Shown: positions 35,635 to 44,520, counted from the stretch's first letter. The stretch: DNA of 64,000 nucleotides from Microvirga pudoricolor (GCF_016892705.1 NZ_JAFEMB010000001.1:868001-932000), one strand, 5' to 3'. Translations and numbers: made by a program. The notes: generated by a model from the sequence alone, not told the origin.

Positions 35635-36663
35635 ATGTCCCCAATCGCCGAAACGCGTCCCGTTGCGATCACAGGCCAGCGACGGCGTGTCGAATGGCTT
35701 CCCGTCATCTTGTTCGGAGCCTTCGTGCTGGCGCCCGTCTTCGCCGCGTTCTCGGGCGCCGAAGGCTATGTGCTGTCGCTCCTGACGCGGGTGATGATCT
35801 TCGGCATCGCGGCCATGTCCCTCGATCTCATCCTCGGCTACGGGGCGCTCGTGAGCTTCGGCCACGCGGCCTTCCTGGGCATCGGCGGCTATGCGGTCGG
35901 CATCCTGGCGGCCCACGGCGTCGAGGACGCGCTGGTCCAGGTGCCGGTGGCTCTGGCGGCCTCGGCGCTGTTCGGTCTCGTTACCGGCGCCATCTCGCTG
36001 CGCACGAAGGGCGTCTATTTCATCATGATCACCCTGGCCTTCGGCCAGATGCTCTATTTCCTCGCCACCTCGCTCGCGTCCTATGGCGGCGATGACGGCA
36101 TGACCCTCGCAGCCCGCAGCCTCGTGGCGGGCCTGCCGCTCCTGAAGGGCGATTTCGCCCTGTACTGGGTCTGCTTCGTCTGCCTGCTCGGCACCTATGT
36201 GCTGGCCCGGTCGATCGTGGCGTCCCGCTTCGGGCGCGTCCTGCGCGGCTCCCGCGAGAATGCGACCAGGATGGAAGCCATCGGCTTTCATCCGTTTCGC
36301 TACCAGCTCGTCGCCTACATGATCAGTGGCATGATGGCGGGCCTGGCCGGCTGCCTTCTGGCCAATCAGGCCGAGTTCATCAGCCCCGCCTTCATGACGT
36401 GGCAACGATCCGGCGAGCTGATCTTCATGGTGGTGCTCGGCGGCCTCGGATCGCTTCACGGCGCGGTCCTCGGCGCCGCCGCCTTTCTCCTTCTCGAAGA
36501 ATTCCTGCCGGAGATCCTTCACATGCTCGGCTTCATGTTGAGCACCGACATGCAGGCCAGGCTGGTCGAGAACTGGAAGATGGTCTTCGGTCCTCTCCTC
36601 ATCCTCATCGTGCTGTTTGCCCGCGGCGGCATCATGGGAATGCTGGGAGGCCGCCATGAATGA
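35635..36663 (+). CDS. Branched-chain amino-acid-type ABC transporter permease, LivM-like
   Basis: 342 residues. LivM signatures: MSLDLILGYGALVSFGHAAF, RTKGVYFIMITLAFGQMLYF and VVLGGLGSLHGAVLGA. It completes the membrane channel with the LivH-like subunit. Its last 8 bp overlap the start of the next gene, showing tight coupling. Confidence 0.92.
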   Translation: MSPIAETRPVAITGQRRRVEWLPVILFGAFVLAPVFAAFSGAEGYVLSLLTRVMIFGIAAMSLDLILGYGALVSFGHAAFLGIGGYAVGILAAHGVEDALVQVPVALAASALFGLVTGAISLRTKGVYFIMITLAFGQMLYFLATSLASYGGDDGMTLAARSLVAGLPLLKGDFALYWVCFVCLLGTYVLARSIVASRFGRVLRGSRENATRMEAIGFHPFRYQLVAYMISGMMAGLAGCLLANQAEFISPAFMTWQRSGELIFMVVLGGLGSLHGAVLGAAAFLLLEEFLPEILHMLGFMLSTDMQARLVENWKMVFGPLLILIVLFARGGIMGMLGGRHE

Positions 36664-37408
36664 GCCTCAGCTCGCGCTTCGCAACCTGCGCAAGGCCTAC
36701 GGAGCCCTCGTGGTCACGGACGGCGTGGACCTGACGGTGCAGGCGGGCGAGCTCCATGCGATCATCGGCCCCAACGGGGCCGGCAAGACCACGCTCATCC
36801 ACCAGATCTCGGGGCTTGCATCCTCGGATTCCGGTCAGGTGCTCTTCGATGGACGGGACGTGACCGGCCTGCCGATGCACAAGCGGGTTCGTCATGGCCT
36901 GGCCCGCTCGTTCCAGATCACCTCGATCCTGCCGAAGTTCTCGGCCCTGGACAACGTCGCCCTCGCGGTGCAGGCCCGCTCCGGCTCGAGCTTTCGGTTC
37001 CTTGGAGATGCCTCGCTCGAGGCGGACCTCAACGAGCCTGCGATGGAGTGCCTGAATCTCGTCGGCCTTGGAGCCCGCGCCGCGATCCCGGCCGGGCTTT
37101 TGTCCCACGGCGAGAAAAGACAGCTCGAACTCGCGATCGGGCTGGCGACGCAGCCTAAGGTCCTGCTTCTCGACGAGCCCTTGGCCGGAACGGGCCATGA
37201 GGACGCTCAACGGGTCGTCGAGACCCTCAGACGCCTCAAAGGGCGCATCACCATCGTGTTGATCGAGCATGACATGGACGCCGTCTTCTCTCTTGCGGAC
37301 CGCGTCAGCGTGCTGGTGTATGGCCGTCTGATCGCAACGGATTCGCCCGAAGCCATCCGGGCCAATGCGGAGGTGCGCAGCGCCTATCTCGGAGAGGAGG
37401 CGGCCTGA
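36656..37408 (+). CDS. ABC transporter ATP-binding protein, LivG-like
   Basis: 250 residues from ATG 36656, overlapping the LivM stop. Walker A GPNGAGKTTLIHQISG, signature LSHGEKRQLELAIGLAT (the canonical SGG is SHG here, a frequent LivG variant), Walker B VLLLDEPLAGTGHED and switch His in IEHDMDAVFSLADRV. One of two ATPases of the importer. Confidence 0.92.
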   Translation: MNEPQLALRNLRKAYGALVVTDGVDLTVQAGELHAIIGPNGAGKTTLIHQISGLASSDSGQVLFDGRDVTGLPMHKRVRHGLARSFQITSILPKFSALDNVALAVQARSGSSFRFLGDASLEADLNEPAMECLNLVGLGARAAIPAGLLSHGEKRQLELAIGLATQPKVLLLDEPLAGTGHEDAQRVVETLRRLKGRITIVLIEHDMDAVFSLADRVSVLVYGRLIATDSPEAIRANAEVRSAYLGEEAA

Positions 37409-38106
37409 TGCTGTCCGTGCGCAATCTGCAGGCCTCCTATGGGGCTGCGCAGGTCCTGTTCGACATTTCCTTCGAGGTCGGAACCGGCCAAGTCGTGACA
37501 CTCCTGGGTCGTAACGGGATGGGCAAGACCACCACCATACGAACCCTCATGGGTCTTCTCCCGGCGAGGAGCGGCGACATCCGCTTCGAGGGCGCCCCGA
37601 TGGCGGGCCTCGCCCCCTACCGCATCGCGAAGGCGGGGATCGGCCTCGTTCCGGAAGGGCGGCAGATCTTTCCGACGCTGACGGTCGAGGAGAATCTCGT
37701 TGCGACGGCGGCGGCGCGCAGCGGCGTACGCCGCTGGACCCTCGACGCGATCTACGACCTGTTCCCGCGCTTGAAGGAACGCCGCGCCAATCTCGGCACG
37801 CAGCTCTCGGGCGGCGAACAGCAGATGCTGGCGATCGGCCGGGCTCTCATGACCAACCCGAAACTCATGATCCTGGACGAGGCCACGGAAGGCCTGGCGC
37901 CTCTCATCCGGGCCGAGATTTGGGCCTGCCTCAAGCGCCTGCGATCGGAGAACCAGTCCATCCTCGTCATCGACAAGAACGTGGATGTGCTGGCGGGATT
38001 CGCGGACCGCCATGTGATCGTCGAGAAAGGCCGCTCCGTGTGGTCCGGCACGAGCGCCGAACTGATGTCCGATTCCACCCTCAAGGATCGTTACCTCCAC
38101 GTATGA
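37408..38106 (+). CDS. ABC transporter ATP-binding protein, LivF-like
   Basis: 232 residues, starting on the last base of the LivG stop (TGATG). Walker A GRNGMGKTTTIRTLMG, signature LSGGEQQMLAIGRALM, Walker B LMILDEATEGLAPLI. The expected switch His position reads VIDKNVDVLAG, i.e. Asp-Lys instead of a typical E/QQ or H motif, as often seen in LivF. Its stop overlaps the start of the formamidase gene by 4 bp. Confidence 0.9.
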   Translation: MLSVRNLQASYGAAQVLFDISFEVGTGQVVTLLGRNGMGKTTTIRTLMGLLPARSGDIRFEGAPMAGLAPYRIAKAGIGLVPEGRQIFPTLTVEENLVATAAARSGVRRWTLDAIYDLFPRLKERRANLGTQLSGGEQQMLAIGRALMTNPKLMILDEATEGLAPLIRAEIWACLKRLRSENQSILVIDKNVDVLAGFADRHVIVEKGRSVWSGTSAELMSDSTLKDRYLHV

Positions 38107-38942
38107 ACGGAACCCGCGCCCCCATGTCCGAAGCGGTCGACCTCGAAGCCGAATACAACAACCGTGCGCGGGTCCCGGGGCACGGAGAGAACATCGCCGG
38201 CTGGCACCGCGACGCGGCCGCCTACAGGGAGGTTGCCGCCTGCGAACTCGACCTGTCCTATGGACCGGAGAAACGGCATCGGCTGGATCTCTTCTTCGCC
38301 TCGAACGGAGACCGGAACGGCCCCATCGTGTTCTTCATTCACGGCGGGTACTGGCAGGCTTTGGACAAGTCCTCCGCGAGCCATCTGGCGCGCGGCGCGA
38401 ACGAGCGCGGGTTGACGGTCGCCATCCCAAGCTACCGCCTGGCTCCGGCGGTGACCCTTGCCGAGATCGTAGCGGATATCGAGAGGGCGGCCGATTTCGT
38501 CATGGAACGGACAGGGTGCCCGATCGTGGCGACGGGACATTCGGCGGGTGGCCATCTCGCGGCTTGCCTGATGGCGCGAACGGACGCTCCCCGGCGCCCC
38601 GTGAAATCCGCGATGCCGATCTCCGGCCTGTTCGATCTCAGCCCCCTCGTGCCGACCTCGATCAACAAGGCTCTCGGCCTGAGCGTGGACGACGCCCGCA
38701 GGCTCAGCCCGATCCTTTGGCCGCCTCCGGCATCCGGGCATCTGGAGGCCATCGTCGGAGGGGCCGAGAGCAGCGAGTTCCACCGCCAGTCCCGCGACAT
38801 CGTCGAGCGCTGGAGCGAGGCGGGGGTCGCGGCTCGGTTCCATGAGGTGGCCGGAGCTCATCACTTCGACGTTCTCGACGGTCTCGTCGATCCCGGCGAT
38901 AATCTGGTCGACCACCTTGTGCGGCTGGCGGAACGCGCCTGA
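38103..38942 (+). CDS. Alpha/beta hydrolase, probable AFMID-type kynurenine formamidase
   Basis: 279 residues from ATG 38103 (ATGA overlap with livF-like gene; ATG 38124 is an alternative). The oxyanion motif HGGYW (80-84), nucleophile elbow GHSAGG with Ser147, and a C-terminal GAHHFDVLDG with the probable catalytic His match the animal-type arylformamidase (AFMID) group rather than the metal-dependent cyclase-family KynB common in bacteria. Followed by tryptophan dioxygenase and a kynureninase-like gene, it should hydrolyse N-formylkynurenine to kynurenine and formate. A generic esterase role is possible but less likely here. Confidence 0.78.
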   Translation: MNGTRAPMSEAVDLEAEYNNRARVPGHGENIAGWHRDAAAYREVAACELDLSYGPEKRHRLDLFFASNGDRNGPIVFFIHGGYWQALDKSSASHLARGANERGLTVAIPSYRLAPAVTLAEIVADIERAADFVMERTGCPIVATGHSAGGHLAACLMARTDAPRRPVKSAMPISGLFDLSPLVPTSINKALGLSVDDARRLSPILWPPPASGHLEAIVGGAESSEFHRQSRDIVERWSEAGVAARFHEVAGAHHFDVLDGLVDPGDNLVDHLVRLAERA

Positions 38943-38978
38943 GGCCGTGGGCCGGCAAGCCAAGTCATGGAGAGTTGC

Positions 38979-39803
38979 ATGTCCCGGGAACAGGAAGGCA
39001 TTCAGACGGACTTTTCCAAGGATATGAGCTATGGCGACTATCTGCAGCTCGACACCCTTCTGTCCGCCCAGATCACACTGACGAACGAGCACGACGAACT
39101 GCTCTTCATCGTCATCCATCAGGTGATGGAGCTATGGCTGAAGCTCCTGAACCGCGAGCTGGACACGTCTCTCGACCACCTGCGGGCCGACGAGCTCCAG
39201 CCTGCCTTCAAGTGCTTTGCCCGCGTCAACCGCATCCAAGAACAGCTGATCCAAGCCTGGACGGTGCTCTCGACCATGACGCCCTCGGATTACCTGCGGT
39301 TCCGCGAGACCCTGGGACGCTCCTCGGGATTTCAGTCGTGGCAGTACCGGCTTGTCGAGTTCAAGCTCGGCGCTAAGGATCCCGGCAAGATCGGGCCTCA
39401 CCGGCACCGCGAGGATCTTCTGGCAAAGCTTGAGGCCGCCTTGCACGCACCGAGCCTCTATGACGAGACGATGCGGGTTCTGGCCCGCCGGGGCTATGCG
39501 ATCCCGGAGGATGTGCTGGGCCGCGACCTGTCGAAACCTCATGAGCCGAATGAGGCCGTCGAGCGGGTGTGGATCGAGATCTACAAGAACTCGGATGCGC
39601 ATTTCGACGTCTACGAGCTGGCCGAAGAGCTCGTGGACCTGGAGGACGCCTTCCAGCAATGGCGCTTCCGCCACATGAAAACCGTGGAACGGATCATCGG
39701 GATGCGGCGCGGCACGGGCGGTAGCGCCGGCGTCGGCTACCTGCGCCACGCGCTGGAGAAGTCGTTCTTTCCCGAACTCTGGTCGGTCCGCACCAAACTC
39801 TAG
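38979..39803 (+). CDS. kynA: Tryptophan 2,3-dioxygenase
   Basis: 274 residues from ATG 38979, with GGAG 6 nt upstream (an in-frame ATG at 38967 lacks one). Hallmarks of the heme enzyme: FIVIHQVMELWLKLLNRELD with the substrate-side His47, DYLRFRETLGRSSGFQS with the carboxylate-binding Arg, proximal heme His in WRFRHMKTVERIIG (His232) and the C-terminal loop GTGGSAGVGYL. It opens the indole ring of L-tryptophan to N-formylkynurenine. Operon position between formamidase and kynureninase confirms the pathway. Confidence 0.95.
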   Translation: MSREQEGIQTDFSKDMSYGDYLQLDTLLSAQITLTNEHDELLFIVIHQVMELWLKLLNRELDTSLDHLRADELQPAFKCFARVNRIQEQLIQAWTVLSTMTPSDYLRFRETLGRSSGFQSWQYRLVEFKLGAKDPGKIGPHRHREDLLAKLEAALHAPSLYDETMRVLARRGYAIPEDVLGRDLSKPHEPNEAVERVWIEIYKNSDAHFDVYELAEELVDLEDAFQQWRFRHMKTVERIIGMRRGTGGSAGVGYLRHALEKSFFPELWSVRTKL

Positions 39804-39817
39804 AGACGGCAAGATCC

Positions 39818-40963
39818 ATGCTCGACCTGCGCCCTGACTTCTCCCGCTTTCTCGGCTCCGATCCCGGCCGCCTGCATTTCGCGGCGCACAGTCATCACCC
39901 CTGGCCGGACGTGACGCGGGAGGCGCACCTGCAGGCCTGGGAGGACGCGGCCCGGCTGATGGACGACAAATGGGAGACGGTGCTGGGACCCGTGCTGGAG
40001 GAATTCCGCGCCCATGCGGCGGCGCATCTGTCCCTTCCGGATCCGGGCACGATCGCCATCGCGCCGAACACCCACGAGTTCGTCAAGCGGATCCTCTCCT
40101 GCTTTCCGGACGGACGTCCCACCCGCATCTTGACCACCGACAGCGAATTCCATTCCTTCAGCCGCCAGGTGGCGCGGCTGGAAGAAGACGGGCTCGTCTC
40201 TGTCACACGGGTGCCGGCGGAGCCCTTCGACACGTTCGAAGACCGCCTTCTGGCAAAGGCCGCCGGACAGGACCTGATCTTCGTGAGCCAGGTCTTTTTC
40301 AATTCCGGCTTCGCGGTGGACATCGATCGCCTCCTGGAGGCTCCGGAGGACGCCATGATCGTCGTCGACGGCTACCATGGCTTCATGGCCCGCCCGACCT
40401 CGGTGGCATCTCTGGCCAGCAGGATCTTCTACCTCGCCGGCGGGTACAAATACGCGATGGCAGGCGAAGGCGCGTGCTTCATGCATTGCCCGCCGGGATG
40501 GGGCCCGAGGCCGCGCGACACCGGCTGGTTTGCGGCCTTCGGGAACCTGACCGGCGCGCAATCCGGCTGGATTGGCTACAGCGAGGACGGGTGGCGGTTC
40601 ATGGGGTCGACCTTCGATCCGTCCGGCCTCTACCGCTTCAACGCCGTCATGCGCTGGCTGTCCGAGCGGCACATGACGCCCCAGATCATTCACGAGCACT
40701 CCCTCGACCTGCAGGAGCGCTTCCTCGTCTCCGGTGCCCGGGCGCTCGGGCTTGATGCTCAGGCGCATGCGGGGCTGCCCGCACGGGACCGCCGCGGGAA
40801 CTTCCTCTCTCTTGAGATGTCCGATGCCGGAAAGGTCTATGGGCTTCTGAAATCCCGCAACGTGGTGACGGATTACCGGAACGACCGCCTGCGCATCGGG
40901 TTCGGGATCTACCAGAACATGGACGACGTCGACGCGCTCGTGAGCCGGCTCGGTGAGCCCTAG
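39818..40963 (+). CDS. kynU: Kynureninase-like PLP enzyme (aminotransferase class V fold)
   Basis: 381 residues, shorter than typical kynureninases (about 415). The PLP Lys is probably Lys211 in YLAGGYKYAMAGEG, where kynureninases have GCGYKYLNGGPG, and the cofactor Asp is in IVVDGYHGF (Asp184). It would cleave kynurenine to anthranilate and alanine, supplying the divergent aminobenzoate operon. The sequence is clearly diverged from the well-studied enzymes, so the call leans on context. Its TAG stop overlaps the stop of the convergent Gfo/Idh gene within CTAG. Confidence 0.78.
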   Translation: MLDLRPDFSRFLGSDPGRLHFAAHSHHPWPDVTREAHLQAWEDAARLMDDKWETVLGPVLEEFRAHAAAHLSLPDPGTIAIAPNTHEFVKRILSCFPDGRPTRILTTDSEFHSFSRQVARLEEDGLVSVTRVPAEPFDTFEDRLLAKAAGQDLIFVSQVFFNSGFAVDIDRLLEAPEDAMIVVDGYHGFMARPTSVASLASRIFYLAGGYKYAMAGEGACFMHCPPGWGPRPRDTGWFAAFGNLTGAQSGWIGYSEDGWRFMGSTFDPSGLYRFNAVMRWLSERHMTPQIIHEHSLDLQERFLVSGARALGLDAQAHAGLPARDRRGNFLSLEMSDAGKVYGLLKSRNVVTDYRNDRLRIGFGIYQNMDDVDALVSRLGEP

Positions 40964-41964
40964 GGTGTTACGCCTTTTTGCAGGATGGCGTTGACAAGAC
41001 GCTGGCTCTCCAGGGCTTCGGCACCGGAGACCCGCGGCTGGCGCCGTTCTTGAACCGCATCGAGGAAATCAGCGATCACGGCCCGATGGGCATCGTGCGG
41101 GAAATCCATGATGCTGGCGCCGCTGCCTGTCTTCCCCTCGGCCTCGACGGTTTCACTTCGACCGTCCAGGAAGGAGATTTGGAGCGTTCCGCCGATCAGG
41201 GACGCGTAGCCCTGGGTGCCGATGATCTCGATGCGCTCGGGATGTCCCGGATAGGCAGCCGTCGTCGTCATCAGGGTTCCGGGAGCGCCGTTTCCCAGGC
41301 GCAGCAGCGCCGCCACGTAATCCTCGGTCTCCATGCGGTGGAGGCTCGTGGTCGTCACATCCGCCGCGACGACGTCCGAGACGCCGACGAGGGACCGGAA
41401 CAGGTCCAGCGAATGGATGGCCTGCGTCAGCAGGACACCGCCGCCGTCGCGCGCCAAGGTGCCGCGTCCCGGCTCGTCGTAATAGCTCTGCGGACGCCAC
41501 CAGGGGACGGCCAGGAAGCCTGCCTGGACGGATCCGAGTTCTCCCGAGGCCAGGGCCTCTCGCAATCTCACGCTGCCGGGCCGGAAGCGATGCTGGAGAA
41601 CGACGCCGAAACACGCATTCGCGGCGTGCGCCGCGGCCACGAGGCGCTCCGCCCTTTGCAGGGTCAGCTCCAGCGGCTTCTCGACCAGAACATGCTTGCC
41701 CGCCGCAAAGCATCGCTCCGCGACGTCGAGATGCGTGCTCGGAGGCGTCAGCACCAGAACTGCCTGGACGGCCGGGTCGTTGATGGCGGCCTCGATGTCG
41801 GTGGTCGTTCGGAACGGGAACTGCCTCGCATAGGCCTCGGCCCGCTCCTGCGAGCGGCTGGCCGCCCAGATCACCTCGGCGCGATCGGCGAGGTCCAAAA
41901 GGCTCTTGGAATGGGGCTGCGCGGCAGGCCCCAGGCCGATGACGGCCAGACCGATTTTTGTCAT
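40960..41964 (-). CDS. Gfo/Idh/MocA-family oxidoreductase
   Basis: 334 residues from ATG 41964 (the frame continues upstream as a shadow of the next gene). Rossmann motif IGLAVIGLGPAAQPHSKSL, catalytic motif GKHVLVEKPLELTLQRA, and a substrate-domain His in LLTQAIHSLDLFRSL. Its start overlaps the stop of the upstream Gfo/Idh gene by 4 bp, so both are made from one message with the family-1 binding protein. Probably a sugar or inositol dehydrogenase. Confidence 0.87.
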   Translation of the reverse strand: MTKIGLAVIGLGPAAQPHSKSLLDLADRAEVIWAASRSQERAEAYARQFPFRTTTDIEAAINDPAVQAVLVLTPPSTHLDVAERCFAAGKHVLVEKPLELTLQRAERLVAAAHAANACFGVVLQHRFRPGSVRLREALASGELGSVQAGFLAVPWWRPQSYYDEPGRGTLARDGGGVLLTQAIHSLDLFRSLVGVSDVVAADVTTTSLHRMETEDYVAALLRLGNGAPGTLMTTTAAYPGHPERIEIIGTQGYASLIGGTLQISFLDGRSETVEAEGKTGSGASIMDFPHDAHRAVIADFLDAVQERRQPRVSGAEALESQRLVNAILQKGVTP

Positions 41965-43004
41965 GGCGAGGCGTTGTCCTGAAGGGCGTTGGCGGGGGGA
42001 AGGCGGAGCCGCGCCGCCTGGGCCTGCGCTTCGAGGGCGAGACGGCACACGGCGAAGACGTGGTCCTGGCGCATGGCGGTCTGGCTGCGGTCCCGGACAT
42101 CGGCGACGAAATTGTGGAAGTAGGTCAGGGGCTCTGAGCTGGCGTCGATGTGGCGGGTGCCATTCCGATCCACGAGGATCACATGGTCCGTTCCCGAGCG
42201 TCCGGCCGGATCGACATATTTGCGCAGCTCGATCGAGCCCTCCGTCCCCAGGATGAAAAGACGCCCGTCCCCCCAGGTCGGCAGACCGTCGGCCGTGAAC
42301 CAATCGACCCGGACGTACCCGTTGGCCTCGGGACTGCGGAGAAGGATCTCGCCGAAATCCTCGAAGTCCGGCAGGTCCTGGGATCCGAAATGCCCGACGG
42401 ACGACGTGACGACGCTGGCGTCCGTCGAACCGGTAAAATGCAGGAATTGGTCGATCTGGTGAGAGGCGATGTCGCACAGGATGCCGCCATAGGCCCGCGC
42501 GTCGAAGAACCAGGACGGCCGTATGGCCCGGTTGAGGCGATGAGGGCCCATGCCCAGGGTTTGAACGACACGACCGATCGTGCCGTCCCGAATGATCTTC
42601 TCCGCCACGAGAGTGGCCGGAACGATGAACCGCTCGGAAAAGCAGATCGAGAAGATCCGCCGCGTCTCCGCAACCGCTCGTTCGACCGCGGCGAGCTGAT
42701 CGAGCGATGTGACGCCGGGCTTGTCCACCATCACGTCCTTGCCGTGCCCCATGGCCTCCACGGCGATGCCCGCGCGATCGCACGGAACGGCAGCGGACAG
42801 GATCACGTCGACGGACGGATCCTCCATCAGGCGTCGGCGGTCGCTGACAGGTAACAGAGTCGGGTATCGTTCCCGGAACCCCTCCAGGACCCGCGGATCG
42901 CTGGAGGCCGGATCGTAGCCGGCGCAGGTTGCGCCGGCTTCCAGGAGACCACCGACCATATGATAGATATGGCGGTGGTCGAGTCCGATGACGGCAAAGC
43001 GCAT
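41961..43004 (-). CDS. Gfo/Idh/MocA-family oxidoreductase, second copy
   Basis: 347 residues. The N-terminal Rossmann motif is reduced (FAVIGLDHRHIYHMVGGLLE) and the catalytic motif reads GKDVMVDKPGVTSLDQLAAV, i.e. DKP in place of EKP; the His motif is CDIASHQIDQFLHF. It is only distantly related to the neighbouring paralogue and may act on a different step of the same sugar-derived substrate. It starts 4 bp after the binding-protein gene. Confidence 0.85.
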   Translation of the reverse strand: MRFAVIGLDHRHIYHMVGGLLEAGATCAGYDPASSDPRVLEGFRERYPTLLPVSDRRRLMEDPSVDVILSAAVPCDRAGIAVEAMGHGKDVMVDKPGVTSLDQLAAVERAVAETRRIFSICFSERFIVPATLVAEKIIRDGTIGRVVQTLGMGPHRLNRAIRPSWFFDARAYGGILCDIASHQIDQFLHFTGSTDASVVTSSVGHFGSQDLPDFEDFGEILLRSPEANGYVRVDWFTADGLPTWGDGRLFILGTEGSIELRKYVDPAGRSGTDHVILVDRNGTRHIDASSEPLTYFHNFVADVRDRSQTAMRQDHVFAVCRLALEAQAQAARLRLPPANALQDNASP

Positions 43005-43008
43005 GGAT

Positions 43009-44190
43009 TTACTTCACTGCGCTGCCGATTTCCTGATCCCATCGCCGGAAGGCCGCGACCAGGCGCTCGGGCGTGAGAGGCGTCTCGGTCGGCAGCTTGG
43101 TGATGAGTTCGTCGTAGGATGGCCGGCCGTATTCCTGGAGAACCGCACGGCTTTCCTCCGGCGCCATGGCGAGGGTAACGCCCTTGACGGCGGGGCCCGG
43201 ATAGAAATAGCCCTTATCGTATGTCACGGCCTGCTGCTCGGGCTTGAGCATGAACGACATCAGGCTCAAGAGAACGGCGATCTTCTCGTCCGGCACGCCT
43301 TTCGGGATGCACATGAACTGGGTGTCGGGAATCCAGCGGGTTCCGTCGAGCGCGAACACGTTCGCCTCTTTCGGCACGATGCCGAGAGCGCGAGGGTTGA
43401 TGTCCCAGCCGCAGGTCGTCACGATCATGTCGCGGGTCCCCTCCCCCAGCTCCTTCATCGTGGCGCCCGTTCCGGCCGGATAGTAGTCGATGCCGGTCCC
43501 GAGTTCCTTGAGGTAGCTCCAAGTCTTGTCCCATCCGTTCATGGGATCCTTCGGGTCCTTGTCGCCGAGGATGTAGGGCATACCCATCAGGAACGTCCAG
43601 CCCGGACCGGAATTGACGGGCCGCGCATAGGTGAAGCGCTTGGGGTTGGCCTTGACCCAGGCGAGCAGATCGGCGGCCGTCTTCGGGACGGACTTGACCT
43701 TGTCGGGCATGTACTCGAACAACGGACCCGACGGGGAATAGACCACGGCCACGCCCTGATCCTGCCCGAAGTTCCGCTGCATCATGAGGGCTTGCTCGTG
43801 ATAAGTATCCTCGGGCTTGGGCAAGCTGGCCGCGTGGGACTTCCACACGTCAACCCACAGGCCCTGCTGGATGCCGTCGGACATCGCGCCAGGCCCCGTG
43901 AGCACCAGATCGATATCGACCTTGTTCGCGTCCTGCTGGGCCTTGAGCTTGCCCGGCAACTCGGGCGACGGCGCGCGGCTGAAGGTCAGGCGCGACACGA
44001 GCTTCGGGTTTTCGCGGGCGAAGCGCTCGATCGCAACCTGCGTCAGCTGCAGGTTTCCGGCCACATCGATGATGTTGAGCGTCACGGGATTGGCGGGGAG
44101 CTTGGCGGTCTGGGCGCGAGCTCCTGCTCCGTAAAGGATGGCGGCGCCAGACAGGCCGCCCAGCACGCCACGGCGTGTAAGATGGGACAT
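43009..44190 (-). CDS. Extracellular family-1 ABC transporter substrate-binding protein with Tat-like signal
   Basis: 393 residues. The N terminus SHLTRRGVLGGLSGAAILYG has a twin-arginine followed by a hydrophobic run, suggesting Tat export; cleavage near GARAQ. The mature part resembles PotD/sugar-type binding proteins (NIIDVAGNLQLTQVAIERFA). It heads a three-gene leftward operon with two Gfo/Idh dehydrogenases but no permease or ATPase, so it depends on subunits elsewhere. Ligand unknown; a sugar, polyol or related compound fits the enzymes. Confidence 0.82.
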   Translation of the reverse strand: MSHLTRRGVLGGLSGAAILYGAGARAQTAKLPANPVTLNIIDVAGNLQLTQVAIERFARENPKLVSRLTFSRAPSPELPGKLKAQQDANKVDIDLVLTGPGAMSDGIQQGLWVDVWKSHAASLPKPEDTYHEQALMMQRNFGQDQGVAVVYSPSGPLFEYMPDKVKSVPKTAADLLAWVKANPKRFTYARPVNSGPGWTFLMGMPYILGDKDPKDPMNGWDKTWSYLKELGTGIDYYPAGTGATMKELGEGTRDMIVTTCGWDINPRALGIVPKEANVFALDGTRWIPDTQFMCIPKGVPDEKIAVLLSLMSFMLKPEQQAVTYDKGYFYPGPAVKGVTLAMAPEESRAVLQEYGRPSYDELITKLPTETPLTPERLVAAFRRWDQEIGSAVK

Positions 44191-44520
44191 CGTATCCTCC
44201 TGATGTGGAACCTTCTTTGAACGGAGGAGCGAGACGCCCGCCGGTCGTCGTGTTCTCAGCTGCCATGGTAGTCGGTCAGTCAGCGATGGCGTACATCTCT
44301 TTCGTATAAGATCTGGTCGGTCCGACGCACGAAAAGCTTTCTCTCACGTGGCAGCGGGTCTGTCGCGCAAGAAACCGTGATGGGAAGTGCAGGCGACGGC
44401 TTGAGAAGTCTTTCTGCTTGCGAGACACAAACTAAACTTCCTTCGACGAAGTGTGACCGCCTTCACATCCAGTCCAACCTGTTTGGGAATACATATCCGG
44501 CACCAGAAGAGGATCGCCGG
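44191..44520. other. Divergent intergenic region
   Basis: 330 bp between the binding-protein and LysE-type genes, presumably holding both promoters. I see no convincing operator, RNA or small gene. A rightward frame from 44377 merely extends the LysE frame upstream. Confidence 0.5.

Noticed and set aside
44280-44330. Possible palindrome around ATCTCTTTCGTATAAGAT upstream of the orphan binding-protein gene
   Set aside because: Only the outer four bases pair; the inside does not, so it does not qualify as an operator.
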